From contig LT160592.1 in assembly GCA_900049755.1 (NCBI GenBank), positions 1,009,895-1,073,894 on the forward strand: 64,000 nt of DNA, given 5' to 3'. The notes under the pieces were generated by a model. It did no database searches, was not told the DNA's origin, and saw nothing but the letters and a program-made list of their open reading frames with translations. The number at the start of each line of letters is the position of its first letter. Position 1 is the first letter of the stretch. The translations under genes were made by a program, and so were the position numbers. Shown in pieces: positions 30,684 to 39,541 of this stretch. The DNA comes from Corynebacterium provencense. Its GTDB lineage: Bacteria > Actinomycetota > Actinomycetes > Mycobacteriales > Mycobacteriaceae.

Positions 30684-31418
30684 GTGAACACACCCACTGC
30701 ACCCGGGGCCAGGTCCGGATGCGCCCGGCGCATCGGCGTGATGGGCGGAACCTTCGACCCGATCCACAACGGCCACCTGGTTGCGGGCAGTGAGGTAGCC
30801 GACCTTTTCGACCTGGACATGGTGGTTTTCGTGCCCACCGGCATGCCCTGGCAGAAGAAGGACAGGTACGTCTCGGAGGCGGAGGACCGGTACCTGATGA
30901 CCGTCATCGCCACGGCGTCGAATCCCCGGTTCACGGTGTCCCGGGTGGACATCGACCGTCCCGGGGCAACCTACACGGTGGACACACTCAAGGACATCCA
31001 GGCCCACCACCCGGACGCCGAGCTCTTCTTCATCACCGGCGCGGACGCCCTGGACCGCATCGTCACCTGGCGTGACTGGGAGGCGGTGTTCGAGCTCGCC
31101 CACTGTGTGGGGGTGACCCGACCCGGATATGACCTGGCGGACGCCGGGGAACAACTGAGGGCTCAGGTCGACGCCGACCGGTTGTCCCTGGTGAATATCC
31201 CCGCCATGGCGATCTCCTCCACCGACATCCGGGAGAGGGCGGCCGACGGGCGTCCGGTCTGGTACCTGGTGCCCGACGGAGTGGTGCAGTACATCGCCAA
31301 GACGGGAATGTACTCGGACATCCGTTGCAGGCGTCCCGACGGTCCGCCGGCACCCGGACTGTCGGCGACCGGACCGGCGGGCGGGGGCGGCCCCTTTACC
31401 AATCCAGGGGGGGGTTAG
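30684..31418 (+). CDS. nadD: nicotinate-nucleotide adenylyltransferase (3' end uncertain)
   Basis: An adenylyltransferase that makes deamido-NAD. It has the nucleotidyl-transfer motif [13 protein letters not shown] near residue 22, [13 protein letters not shown], and the C-terminal [28 protein letters not shown]. It starts at GTG 30684 with a TATGAT -10 hexamer 8 nt upstream, which indicates leaderless initiation. After MYSDIRC (31328) the frame runs into low-complexity and poly-G sequence and stops at 31418. Another frame ends at 31666 with EPDVDWREPRFPPGWF, which may be the true C-terminus displaced by a base-count error. Confidence 0.9.
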   Translation: MNTPTAPGARSGCARRIGVMGGTFDPIHNGHLVAGSEVADLFDLDMVVFVPTGMPWQKKDRYVSEAEDRYLMTVIATASNPRFTVSRVDIDRPGATYTVDTLKDIQAHHPDAELFFITGADALDRIVTWRDWEAVFELAHCVGVTRPGYDLADAGEQLRAQVDADRLSLVNIPAMAISSTDIRERAADGRPVWYLVPDGVVQYIAKTGMYSDIRCRRPDGPPAPGLSATGPAGGGGPFTNPGGG

Positions 31419-31526
31419 AGACAAGCCCCCGGGCCGGCCGGCGCCCCCGAATCTGCGGATGCCTCGGGAGCGCGCAGCGGGCGAGACGGCGACGGCCGGG
31501 GCGACGGGGGGGGGGCGGGGGGGGGG
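31407..31526. other. poly-G tracts and probable sequence error after nadD
   Basis: Contains G8 at 31407-31414, followed by TTAGAGACAAG, then G10-C-G10 at 31506-31526. Such runs are otherwise absent from the neighbouring genes and are typical of low-quality short-read ends. The nadD frame is lost here, and an open frame in another phase resumes downstream. Confidence 0.55.
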
Positions 31527-31686
31527 ACGGGTTGGTGTGGCGGACAGGGGACGACGGGAGCTCCGCCGCCGGGTCCGGTGGTGGTCGCGGCGGTCGCGAC
31601 GGCAATCCGGACGCCGAACCCGACGTGGACTGGAGGGAACCGAGGTTCCCTCCGGGCTGGTTCTGACCCGCCGGCGTCCGGTTCAG

Positions 31687-31716
31687 TTCTGTCCACAGGT
31701 GTTCTGCAGGTAGAAT
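31687..31716 (+). promoter_or_regulatory. candidate promoter of the rsfS operon
   Basis: TTCTGT (31687-31692) and TAGAAT (31711-31716) with an 18-bp spacer. It lies about 155 bp before the rsfS GTG start. A CTGTCCACA nonamer within it is one base from a DnaA box. Confidence 0.45.
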
Positions 31717-31872
31717 TACGTGGCGGACATTCATGCGTGCCACCGTGCACTGTCCCGGTCGCCGGGAGCCGCCGTCATCTGCCGGCACCGCCGGTAGCGG
31801 CATACCTGCCGACACCTACGCCCATCTGCAGACATTAGCCGACGTCAGCCGGCATTAAGGAACTTACCCACC

Positions 31873-32373
31873 GTGACAGCCAGCGCCGAAGCCATCAACC
31901 ACGCGGGCATTGCCGCACGTGCCGCCGCCGAGAAGCTCGGTGAGGACATCAGCGTGCTCGACGTCACCGGGCGTATGCCCCTGGCCGACTGCTTCGTGAT
32001 CGTCACCGGGGACAATGAGCGCATGGTCGCCTCCATCGTCGACGAGATCGAGGCGGAGCTTGCTGAGAAGGCCGGGGTGAAGCCCCGCATGCGTGAAGGG
32101 CACCGGGACGGCCGGTGGGTTCTGCTGGACTACGGCACCATCATCTGTCACGTTCAGCGCCGGGAGGAACGAGAGTTCTACGGTCTGGACAGGCTCTACC
32201 GGGACTGCCCCGCAGTGCCGGTGGAAGGCGTCGAACAGCCCGACCGGGGTTCCTGGGCGGAGGGCCTGGACGTCACCGAGCTCGGCGACATCGACCGGCT
32301 CGATCCCCTGCAGGCGCAGAGCATCGAGGACCTTCCCCTGGCGGGTCCCGGCCCGGACGCCGACGAAATCTAG
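31873..32373 (+). CDS. rsfS: ribosome silencing factor (RsfS/Iojap)
   Basis: A 166-residue protein. The RsfS domain covers residues 10-115 (ISVLDVTGRMPLADCFVIVTGDNERMVASIVDEIE, then GRWVLLDYGTIICHVQRREEREFYGLDRLY). It binds uL14 and blocks subunit joining during starvation. A C-terminal acidic tail of about 45 residues is common in corynebacteria. The GTG start at 31873 follows AAGGAAC. It is followed after 17 bp by the phosphatase gene, as in related genomes. Confidence 0.94.
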   Translation: MTASAEAINHAGIAARAAAEKLGEDISVLDVTGRMPLADCFVIVTGDNERMVASIVDEIEAELAEKAGVKPRMREGHRDGRWVLLDYGTIICHVQRREEREFYGLDRLYRDCPAVPVEGVEQPDRGSWAEGLDVTELGDIDRLDPLQAQSIEDLPLAGPGPDADEI

Positions 32374-32390
32374 GGCGGAGGAAACCCGAC

Positions 32391-33170
32391 ATGGCGGAAG
32401 TGACGGCAGTGGGCGGTGGTGGGCGTCCGGAGCGGCGGCTCCTCCTGGTCCGTCACGGCCAGACCGAGTACAACCTGGTCGGCAGGATGCAGGGGCAGCT
32501 TGACACCCCGCTCAGTGAGGTCGGCCGCGCCCAGGCGGCACAGGTCGCCAGGGGCCTGGCCGACTGGCCCATCGGGACGGTCGTGTCCTCCGACCTGCAA
32601 CGCGCAGCGGACACCGCCCGGGCCATCGCCGATGCCTCATCCCTGGACGTCACGACGGACCCGAGACTCCGGGAGACTGACCTGGGTGAGTGGTCGGGGA
32701 GGGGACATGAGGAGGTCGACGAGGCGTTCCCGGGCGCACGGGCCCACTGGCGTCTCCACCCGCGCTGGGCGCCGCCGGGCGGTGAGAACCGGCTGGAGGT
32801 CTCCGCGCGCGCGGGCGCGGTCGTCGACGAACTGATGGCGGGGGACGCCTGGGCGTCCGGCGCAGTGCTGATCGTGGCGCACGGCGGGACGATCTCTGCT
32901 CTGACGTGCAGACTTCTGGGTATACCGATTGAGCATTACCCCATGTTCGGGGGCCTGGGGAACACCCGCTGGTGCCAGCTGGTCGCGCGCCCCAGTGACA
33001 TGTGGACGCCGAACTCCGGAACACCGTGGTGGTCCGGGCCACGGTGGTTCCTCGAAGGCTGGAATGTCGGGGTGACCGCCCCGTCCCCGGTGGCGGTGGT
33101 GAACGCGGACGAGGGGACGGACACCGACGGTGAACCGGATCCGGCGGAAGTCTCGGGTGGTGCCGCATGA
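32391..33170 (+). CDS. histidine phosphatase family protein (phosphoglycerate-mutase-like)
   Basis: A 259-residue enzyme with the catalytic LLVRHGQTEYN motif, LQRAADTARAIAD, the ETDLGEWSG loop, and the second histidine in IVAHGGTIS. The position between rsfS and degV matches the mycobacterial glucosyl-3-phosphoglycerate phosphatase, so that activity (methylglucose lipopolysaccharide synthesis) is plausible but unproven here. The last 30 residues are low complexity. It overlaps degV by 4 bp (ATGA). Confidence 0.87.
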   Translation: MAEVTAVGGGGRPERRLLLVRHGQTEYNLVGRMQGQLDTPLSEVGRAQAAQVARGLADWPIGTVVSSDLQRAADTARAIADASSLDVTTDPRLRETDLGEWSGRGHEEVDEAFPGARAHWRLHPRWAPPGGENRLEVSARAGAVVDELMAGDAWASGAVLIVAHGGTISALTCRLLGIPIEHYPMFGGLGNTRWCQLVARPSDMWTPNSGTPWWSGPRWFLEGWNVGVTAPSPVAVVNADEGTDTDGEPDPAEVSGGAA

Positions 33171-34780
33171 CGGTCCACGTCGTGACAGATTCGACGGCCT
33201 GTCTGCCGGCGGCGCTCGCCGCGGAGTACGGGATCACGGTCCTTGACATCCACACCCGGGGGAAGCTCCGTTACCCGGAAGCTGCAGGGTCGGCGTCCCC
33301 GGCCTCCTCTCCGGCGACTTCGGTTTCCCCTTCCGTGTCCCCGGTGGACGGCAACGGTACCGTCGACGACACCGACCAGGCGCGCGACCAGCACGGTGCC
33401 GGCACCGGCCGGGCTGCGGCGGACAGCAGTGGGTCCGGTGTCGACGGCGAAGCTGGTGAGGATGCGGAACCGACGGACGGACCGGCGGGAGGTGAGCAGG
33501 GCGTCCCCGCTGCAACGACGGCGGGTGGAGAGACCGGTGGCAAGGGCGCGGGCGTCGGTGCCTCGGCCGGTGATTCTGCCGGTGCCTCGGCCGCCGGCGG
33601 TGGAACTGACAGCCCCTCGGACGGTGCCGGGGAACGCGGGGACGAGGAACCCACCACGGCCGGGCTGGGACCGCTGGAACTCACTGCCGCATACGCCCGA
33701 CTGCTCGAGCGTGGCGGTGACGACGGTGTGGTGGCCCTGCACCTGTCGCGTGAGCTTTCCTCGACCTGGTCTGCGGCGGTACAGGCAGCTGCCGTCTTCG
33801 ACGGACTTGTCGAGGTCCTCGACACCCGCTCGGCGGGGATGGTTCTGGGACAGGCCGCAGTCGCCGCCGCCCGTCGCGCCGCCGACGGTGCAGACCTGCA
33901 GGAGTGCACGGCGGCCGCCAGGCGAGTACTCGACGGTGCGAATGTCTGGCTCTACGTCCACCGGCTCGACGCCCTGGCACGTGGCGGACGCCTGTCCACC
34001 GCCCAGAGGCTGCTGTCGACTGCCCTGGCCATCCGGCCGATCCTGCGCCTGAGTGGCGGAAAGATCGAACTTGCGGCGAAGACCCGGACCCAGGCAAAAG
34101 CCATGGCCCGGCTGGTCACCTTCGCCGAGGACGCCTACCGTGAGGCGGCCTCACAGGCAGCGACGGATGCGGCGGAGGTCGCGGACGGCACCGGTCAGTC
34201 AACCGGTGAAGGCGGTGCCGACGCTGAGGGTCCCGGTGGTCGGGATTCCGGCAGGCGTGCCGCCGCCGGGGTGGACGACGGGCCTGCCGGTGGACTGCAG
34301 GCTTCCGGGAAGGCCGACGGTGGTCGACGGGGCAGTGCGGACGCCGACGCCGGAACCGTTGAAGAGGTCACGGAAACTGACACGGTGTCCGGTCCGGGGG
34401 ACGGCAGTGCCCCGGAAGATCCCGGAGCCGGCGAAGGGGCCGGCGAGGGGTCAGCCTCGGATGCGGGGAAGGAGTCCGACCCGACGCCGGCAGGTGCAGT
34501 GGCAGGGGCGGAACGACCTCGTGTGTTCACCTTCGGTGGTGACCACGAATTCCGCCTGCTCAAGCGGCGTGAGGAACCGGTTCCGCTGCGGAATCTTCCG
34601 AAGGTGCCGATGCACCTGGACATCCACCAGGCCGGATACCCGGAGATCGCCGAGGAACTTCGGGACACCCTGCGCAGGAGCCTTCCGGAGTGCGTGGTCA
34701 TATCCGTGGTCAATCTCTCGCCTGCTCTGCAGGTCCACACCGGTCCGGAAGCCGTCGGAATCACTCTGGTTCACGGCTGA
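33167..34780 (+). CDS. DegV family protein with two large low-complexity inserts
   Basis: A 537-residue protein, about 250 longer than typical DegV fatty-acid-binding proteins. The DegV fold is split in three. Residues 1-30 (VHVVTDSTACLPAALAAEYGITVLDIH) come first. Residues 165-330 (TAAYARLLERGGDDGVVALHLSRELSSTWSAAVQ, VLDTRSAGMVLGQ, LDALARGGRLS, RPILRLSGGKIELAAKTRT) are the middle part. Residues 445-537 form the tail. Residues 35-160 and about 345-445 are Gly/Ala/Ser/Asp/Glu-rich inserts expected to be disordered. DegV proteins present fatty acids to kinases; the inserts' role is unknown. It is co-translated with the phosphatase. Confidence 0.82.
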   Translation: MTVHVVTDSTACLPAALAAEYGITVLDIHTRGKLRYPEAAGSASPASSPATSVSPSVSPVDGNGTVDDTDQARDQHGAGTGRAAADSSGSGVDGEAGEDAEPTDGPAGGEQGVPAATTAGGETGGKGAGVGASAGDSAGASAAGGGTDSPSDGAGERGDEEPTTAGLGPLELTAAYARLLERGGDDGVVALHLSRELSSTWSAAVQAAAVFDGLVEVLDTRSAGMVLGQAAVAAARRAADGADLQECTAAARRVLDGANVWLYVHRLDALARGGRLSTAQRLLSTALAIRPILRLSGGKIELAAKTRTQAKAMARLVTFAEDAYREAASQAATDAAEVADGTGQSTGEGGADAEGPGGRDSGRRAAAGVDDGPAGGLQASGKADGGRRGSADADAGTVEEVTETDTVSGPGDGSAPEDPGAGEGAGEGSASDAGKESDPTPAGAVAGAERPRVFTFGGDHEFRLLKRREEPVPLRNLPKVPMHLDIHQAGYPEIAEELRDTLRRSLPECVVISVVNLSPALQVHTGPEAVGITLVHG

Positions 34781-34782
34781 GC

Positions 34783-34830
34783 GGTCTGGGACTGCCCGGT
34801 CTGGGCTGACGGGTCTGGGGCTGCCCGGGA
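34783..34830. repeat. three degenerate 15-bp tandem repeats
   Basis: GGTCTGGGACTGCCC, GGTCTGGGCTGAC and GGTCTGGGGCTGCCC follow one another directly after the degV stop. They lie just upstream of two DnaA-box-like nonamers and the comEA gene. Confidence 0.55.
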
Positions 34831-34844
34831 AAGCTGACCCCGGG

Positions 34845-34871
34845 TTGTCCCCAGGGTGCAGGTTGTCCACA
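34845..34871 (+). promoter_or_regulatory. pair of DnaA-box-like nonamers upstream of comEA
   Basis: TTGTCCCCA (34845-34853) and TTGTCCACA (34863-34871) are direct repeats with starts 18 bp apart. The second is the exact actinobacterial DnaA-box consensus and the first differs by one base. DnaA control of comEA/comEC, or a titration site, is possible; chance occurrence in GC-rich DNA is also possible. Confidence 0.4.
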
Positions 34872-34935
34872 GACACCTCGGCTTCCGGTGTCTCGGACGG
34901 CTCCGGCCTTCCCCGTCCGTGGTTTGCTGGCCGCC

Positions 34936-35850
34936 ATGGGCGGAGAAGCAGCAGACGGGGGAAAGCTCCGGAACAGTACCCGACGGGCCGTCGGTTCAGT
35001 GAAGGACAGGGTCGAGGCGCTGGCCGGGCCGGTACCCGGACATGAACTCGCCGACATCAGGTTCCACCGCCGCACCACCTTGGGTTCGCGGCCGGCACGT
35101 GCACTGCTGACGGTCGTCGCGGTACTGGCGGTCGTAGCGGGAGGGTGGATGCTCATCAGGGATATCGGAGGAGGGGACAGCGGGGATCCCGCGGTTGCGG
35201 TGGCAGGACTGTCGCCCACCGGAGTCCAGTTGCCCGCGGCGGGGGTGGCCTCCACCTCATCGGAGCAGGCGCCGGAGGTGGGGGAGGTGCAGGGCGCGTC
35301 CGGCTCTCCCGGATCCCCGGGGCAGCAGGAAGGGACGGAGGTGGCGGTTGTCGCAGTACAAGGACTTGTGGACGCGCCAGGGCTGCGGACCGTGGACGCG
35401 GGAACGAGGGTCGGTGAGGTTCTTGACCTGGTTGGCGGAGTCCGGGCAGAGGCCAGCCTGGAGGGGATCAACCTTGCAGAGAAAGTGGTCGACGGCATGC
35501 AGATCGTCGTCGATCCCGGCGGGTCGCGGGTCAGCTACCCCGGTGGTGGCCCGGTAGGTGGCACAGGTGGAGCTGCACCGGCGGGTGCCGCGGCAGGGGT
35601 TGCAGGTCAGGCAGCGGCTCCGGCCCCGGGTGCCGCGGAGTCGGGAACGGCAGGGGCAGGAAAGGTCAACATCAACACCGCGGATGCCGCGGGTTTGACC
35701 GCACTGCCGGGAGTGGGGGAGAAGACCGCCCGGTCGATCGTCGCGTGGAGACAGGACAACGGTCCGTTCACCAGCCCTGAGCAGCTCATGGAGGTCAAGG
35801 GGATAGGACCGGCGAAGTTCGAGGCGATGAAGGAGATGGTGGGTGTCTGA
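34936..35850 (+). CDS. comEA: ComEA family helix-hairpin-helix DNA-binding protein
   Basis: A protein of about 304 residues from ATG 34936 (a GTG at 34888 is an alternative start). It has a cytoplasmic N-terminus, one membrane segment (ALLTVVAVLAVVAGGWML), an SLBB-type domain (VVAVQGLVDAPGLRTVDAGTRVGEVLDLVGG), and a Gly/Ala linker. A C-terminal HhH motif follows (KVNINTADAAGLTALPGVGEKTARSI...VKGIGPAKFEAM). ComEA binds incoming DNA on the outer face of the membrane. It overlaps comEC by 8 bp. Confidence 0.88.
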   Translation: MGGEAADGGKLRNSTRRAVGSVKDRVEALAGPVPGHELADIRFHRRTTLGSRPARALLTVVAVLAVVAGGWMLIRDIGGGDSGDPAVAVAGLSPTGVQLPAAGVASTSSEQAPEVGEVQGASGSPGSPGQQEGTEVAVVAVQGLVDAPGLRTVDAGTRVGEVLDLVGGVRAEASLEGINLAEKVVDGMQIVVDPGGSRVSYPGGGPVGGTGGAAPAGAAAGVAGQAAAPAPGAAESGTAGAGKVNINTADAAGLTALPGVGEKTARSIVAWRQDNGPFTSPEQLMEVKGIGPAKFEAMKEMVGV

Positions 35851-38116
35851 CCGCGCACCGGAGGGCGGTCATCCTGACCCGGATCTCACCCCCGCGCCGG
35901 GTTCCGGCCGGGGTTGGACTGTGCCGGACCGTGACCTGCACAGTCCGGCGGTGCTGCGGCGGCGCAGGGGACCGGACCTCCGCCTCGTTCCGGTGGCGTC
36001 CGCAACCTGGTGTGCGGTGGCGTTCGTCCTGGTCACCAGGTCCTGGTGGCCGGTTCTCGTCTGTGCTGCGGTCTGTACTGTCGTCGCCGTGACTGCCGCC
36101 CGGGGTGGTCGGGGTGGTCGGGACGTCCGCGTCGTGCATGACCTCGACGCCGGGGTCGCTGCCGGTGACGCCTGGTCGACAGTCACGGTGGCCCGGGTGG
36201 TGGCGGTGTCATCGGCCTGTGCCTTCGTCTGGGCTGCCCGTGCGGGACTGGCCGTCCGCCGGGTAGACGCCCACCCCTGGTCTGCCGGGGACACTCGGGT
36301 ATGGCGGGGCGTCCTCGAAATTGCAGGTACGCCACGGCAACTCGCCGACGGTGGGGTGAACCTGCCGGTGGAGGTTCCCGGGTTGGGGCGGCTGCCCCTG
36401 TTCGTCTCTGAACCGTATGCGGCAGGTGCCGACTCTGCAGGTGCCGACTCTGCCGGTGGTGACTCTGCGGGTGACGGTCGGCAGGTAGCCGGCGGAGGCT
36501 CCGGTGACTCTGTGGCTGCGCTGCTCGACCTGCAACCGGGAACAGCACTGGAGATCTCGGCGACGGTGCAGCCCTCGGACCGTCCCGGACTTGTACCGGT
36601 CGTGCTGTCCGCGTCAGATGTGCCCGAGGCCGTCAGAGACCCGGAAGGGTTCCGGGCGGTGACCGGTCACCTCCGTGACGGTCTGGCAGAGGCGGCGTCC
36701 CGACTGCCGGAGGGGGCCGCAGAGCTCGTTCCCGGGATGGTCGTCGGTGACGTCAGTGGGCAGGATCCCGTGTTCCGCGGCGAGTTCCTGGCGACCGGGC
36801 TCAGTCACCTCAGCGCCGTCAGCGGGGCGAACCTGAGCATCATCAGCGCGACAGTTCTTGTCGTCTGTGGTGTTCTCGGGGCATCCGTGAAGGTCAGGGT
36901 GGTTTCTGCGGCGCTGAGTCTGGTCGCTTTCGTCATTGTCGTCGGAACTGAACCCAGTGTGCTGCGCGCGGCGGTGACCGGTCTGGTGGGGTTGGTCGCG
37001 GTGCTGAGCTCCCGGCGTACGCACGGTTTCGCCGCGTGCTCTGCCGCTGTCCTGCTGCTGCTGGCCGTTGATCCGGGACTTGCGGTGGACTACTCCTTCA
37101 TTCTGTCCGTTGTCGCCACGGTGGGAATAGTTGCGCTGGCTCCGCTGGTGTCGAGGCGGTTGATCCAGATGTGGAGCAGTGCCCGTGAACGTCGCGGAGG
37201 GTCGAGAATCACCGGTTGGCAGGCCGCGTTGTGCAGGCTCGCAGGGGTGAGTCTGGCGGCGGACGTGGTGACGGTACCCGTGATCGCCCACATGACCGGA
37301 GTTGTCTCACCGACTGCGGTGCTGGCCAATGTGCTGGTCGGTCCGGTGGTGCCGGTCGTCACCGTGACCGGGATGCTGGGGGCACTGGTCGCAGGAGTCT
37401 CAGTGCCGGCGGGAACGGCGGTGCTGTGGGTGTGCGTACCGTGCGCGGTGTGGATCACCTGGGTGGCACAGACGTTGTCCGGGGTGCCTGTACTGATCAT
37501 GGCTGCCGGATGGGTGACCGCTGCGGCGACACTACCTGTGGGGGTCGCAACGGTTGTGGCAGTGGTGTCCGGAAGGTGGCGAGGGGTGGCCGTGACAGTT
37601 CTGGTCACGGCAGTGGCAGCCGGGTGCGCGGCGGCGCGCGCCGGTGTAGTGGAGGTTGGACCGTATCCCGGGGCAGTCCCGGGGGGAAGATTCGGCGCGT
37701 CCTTCGACAGACAGTGGTGGGAGGATCTGGGTGGGCAGGACAGCGGGTACCAAAGAATCCGCGGATGGACGGTGGGGGTGAAACCTGCCGGCTCCGGTGG
37801 AGGAGGGCCACCGGAACTCCTGGTGGCCCCGGAACAGCGCCAGGCGGGAAGCCGGGACCCACGGGTTGCCGTCTTCCCGGATGATTCCGGTGTCCTGGTA
37901 CACGAGAGGTCACTGAGATCGGACACTGCCTCCGGTTCCGGAGGTGCTCCGGCACGACCGTCACCGGAACGACCTGACCTGTACGTGGTCACAGGTTGCG
38001 GACGTTCACGGGGTATGCCGAGCAGGACCCCGGAAGGCGTCCCGGTGGCGTACCCGTGCCGGGACGGTACGGTGCTGCTGGCCCCCGACGGACTGCACGC
38101 GGGCGGACCAGGGTAG
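35843..38116 (+). CDS. comEC: ComEC/Rec2-type DNA uptake channel
   Basis: A 757-residue polytopic protein. Hydrophobic segments begin near residue 45. The competence domain carries HLSAVSGANLSIISATVLVV near residue 325 and SVLRAAVTGLVGL. Residues 195-208 are encoded by a 15-bp tandem repeat (AGADSAGADSAGGDSAG). The C-terminal 180 residues sit where a metallo-beta-lactamase domain occurs in other ComEC proteins, but its HxHxDH motif is not visible. The GTG start overlaps comEA. Confidence 0.85.
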   Translation: MSDRAPEGGHPDPDLTPAPGSGRGWTVPDRDLHSPAVLRRRRGPDLRLVPVASATWCAVAFVLVTRSWWPVLVCAAVCTVVAVTAARGGRGGRDVRVVHDLDAGVAAGDAWSTVTVARVVAVSSACAFVWAARAGLAVRRVDAHPWSAGDTRVWRGVLEIAGTPRQLADGGVNLPVEVPGLGRLPLFVSEPYAAGADSAGADSAGGDSAGDGRQVAGGGSGDSVAALLDLQPGTALEISATVQPSDRPGLVPVVLSASDVPEAVRDPEGFRAVTGHLRDGLAEAASRLPEGAAELVPGMVVGDVSGQDPVFRGEFLATGLSHLSAVSGANLSIISATVLVVCGVLGASVKVRVVSAALSLVAFVIVVGTEPSVLRAAVTGLVGLVAVLSSRRTHGFAACSAAVLLLLAVDPGLAVDYSFILSVVATVGIVALAPLVSRRLIQMWSSARERRGGSRITGWQAALCRLAGVSLAADVVTVPVIAHMTGVVSPTAVLANVLVGPVVPVVTVTGMLGALVAGVSVPAGTAVLWVCVPCAVWITWVAQTLSGVPVLIMAAGWVTAAATLPVGVATVVAVVSGRWRGVAVTVLVTAVAAGCAAARAGVVEVGPYPGAVPGGRFGASFDRQWWEDLGGQDSGYQRIRGWTVGVKPAGSGGGGPPELLVAPEQRQAGSRDPRVAVFPDDSGVLVHERSLRSDTASGSGGAPARPSPERPDLYVVTGCGRSRGMPSRTPEGVPVAYPCRDGTVLLAPDGLHAGGPG
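36421..36475 (+). repeat. 15-bp tandem repeat inside comEC
   Basis: Three to four copies of a GCAGGTGCCGACTCT-type unit encode repeated AGADS/AGGDS. The repeat is in frame, so copy-number change would not break the gene. Confidence 0.7.
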
Positions 38117-38201
38117 TCAGGGGGTGGTCAGGTCAAGGTGCCCGGTCACAGCTCGCGGAGACGGCGCCGGGAGGTCCTGTCGCCGGTCTAGGATTGTCGG
38201 C

Positions 38202-39185
38202 ATGGCAGAACTGGACACGGCGCAGGTCAATCTCATCGTCGGTGGGGATGAGTTCCTCGCAGAGAGGCGCAGACAGGAAGTCGTCGACCGTGTCCGCAGA
38301 TCCGTCGGGGATCCGGACCTGCCCGTGGAAATCCGAAGAACCAGTGAAATTGATGCCGGTGAACTGGCGGAACTGCTCAGCCCGTCACTGTTCGCCGAGG
38401 ACCGCATCGTCGTGGTCACCGGGCTGGCGGAGGCATCGAAGGAGACTGTGAAGCTGATCGAAGGGGCCGTCGCGGAGCCCGTGCCCGGGATCGTCCTGAT
38501 CCTGCAGCACACTGGCAAAGGTCGTCAAAAGTCGCTGGTCAGCAGTCTTCCCGGGAAAGCTCCCAGGGGCGCACTCCGGGTCCTCTCCGCCGAAGAGCTC
38601 CGCGGCAGGGAAAGAACGGCGTTCGTCGAATCCGAGTTCCGGGCAGCAGGGGCGAGAGTCAGCCCGGATGTCACCGAGGCACTCATCGAGTCAGTGGGTA
38701 CAGACCTCCGTGAGCTGGCGGCCGCGGTGAGCCAGCTCGTCTCCGACACCGGTGGTCAGGTCACGGTCGCCGCAGTCCACAGCTACTACCAGGGCACCGC
38801 CGAAGTGTCAGGATTCGATGTGGCCGAGTACGCGGTCACCGGCCGGGTCGACCGGGCGGTCGGTTCCGCCCGCCGGGCGCTGCAGCTCGGCGTCCCCCAC
38901 GTGCTGCTTGCCTCCGCGTTGTCCGGGATGGTGGGAGACATCGCCAAAGTGCACGAGGTCGGTCGGATCAATGCACGGTCCCAGGCCGCGGAGTTCGGGA
39001 TGCCCCCGTGGAAGCTGGAGAAGACCGTACGACTGGCACGATCCTGGTCCGCCGCGGGGGTGGCGGCGGCTGTCCAGGTCGTTGCGGAGCTGGATGCCGG
39101 GGTCAAGGGATGGGCAGCTGATCCCGAGTACGCGGTGGAGGATGCGGTGCGCAGGATCGCGGTTCTCGCCGGAACACAGAACTGA
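38202..39185 (+). CDS. holA: DNA polymerase III subunit delta
   Basis: A 327-residue clamp-loader subunit that opens the beta clamp. It has VNLIVGGDEFLAERRRQEVVDRV at the N-terminus. A middle region with LRELAAAVSQLVSDTGGQVTVAAVHSYYQGTAEVSGFDVAEYAV and the C-terminal LARSWSAAGVAAAVQVVAELDAGVKGWAADPEYAVEDAV are typical of actinobacterial HolA. A TAGGAT hexamer lies 7 nt before ATG 38202 with no ribosome site, which suggests leaderless initiation. Confidence 0.92.
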   Translation: MAELDTAQVNLIVGGDEFLAERRRQEVVDRVRRSVGDPDLPVEIRRTSEIDAGELAELLSPSLFAEDRIVVVTGLAEASKETVKLIEGAVAEPVPGIVLILQHTGKGRQKSLVSSLPGKAPRGALRVLSAEELRGRERTAFVESEFRAAGARVSPDVTEALIESVGTDLRELAAAVSQLVSDTGGQVTVAAVHSYYQGTAEVSGFDVAEYAVTGRVDRAVGSARRALQLGVPHVLLASALSGMVGDIAKVHEVGRINARSQAAEFGMPPWKLEKTVRLARSWSAAGVAAAVQVVAELDAGVKGWAADPEYAVEDAVRRIAVLAGTQN

Positions 39186-39541
39186 CATGCGGGAGCACCC
39201 GGCACCGCGGACAGACGGTTGATGCGTTGAGGTGAGCCGGGGTTGAGGTGGCAACGGGGGTGGTAAATCACCCCCGTCGTCCGGACAGTTCCGGCGATGT
39301 CCAGTAGCTGTCACCTCGAGATACGTTCACAGTAAAAGTGTTTTGTCACATATATGTACTTATCACGGTGGTCGGGGCCGGGGTGGGCGGTTAGCGTGGG
39401 GAGGGTCGTCATAGTTGTGATACGCACCACACGCATATATGTCTGTGATGTAGAGCCCATTACCGTGACGTGCCGATGAAGAACCCTATCCGGGCCCGAG
39501 ATGTCCGGTGTGCCCCCGCGGCCCGACCGAGAGGAATCTCC
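39186..39541. promoter_or_regulatory. AT-richer control region upstream of the monooxygenase gene
   Basis: This 356-bp gap has two copies of CATATATG (39349-39356 and 39434-39441), the first extended to the perfect palindrome ACATATATGT. It also contains ATCAC/GTGATAC elements. A GAGAGGAA ribosome site at 39529-39536 decides the downstream TTG start. The paired palindromes look like operators of a catabolic regulator not encoded nearby. Confidence 0.45.
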
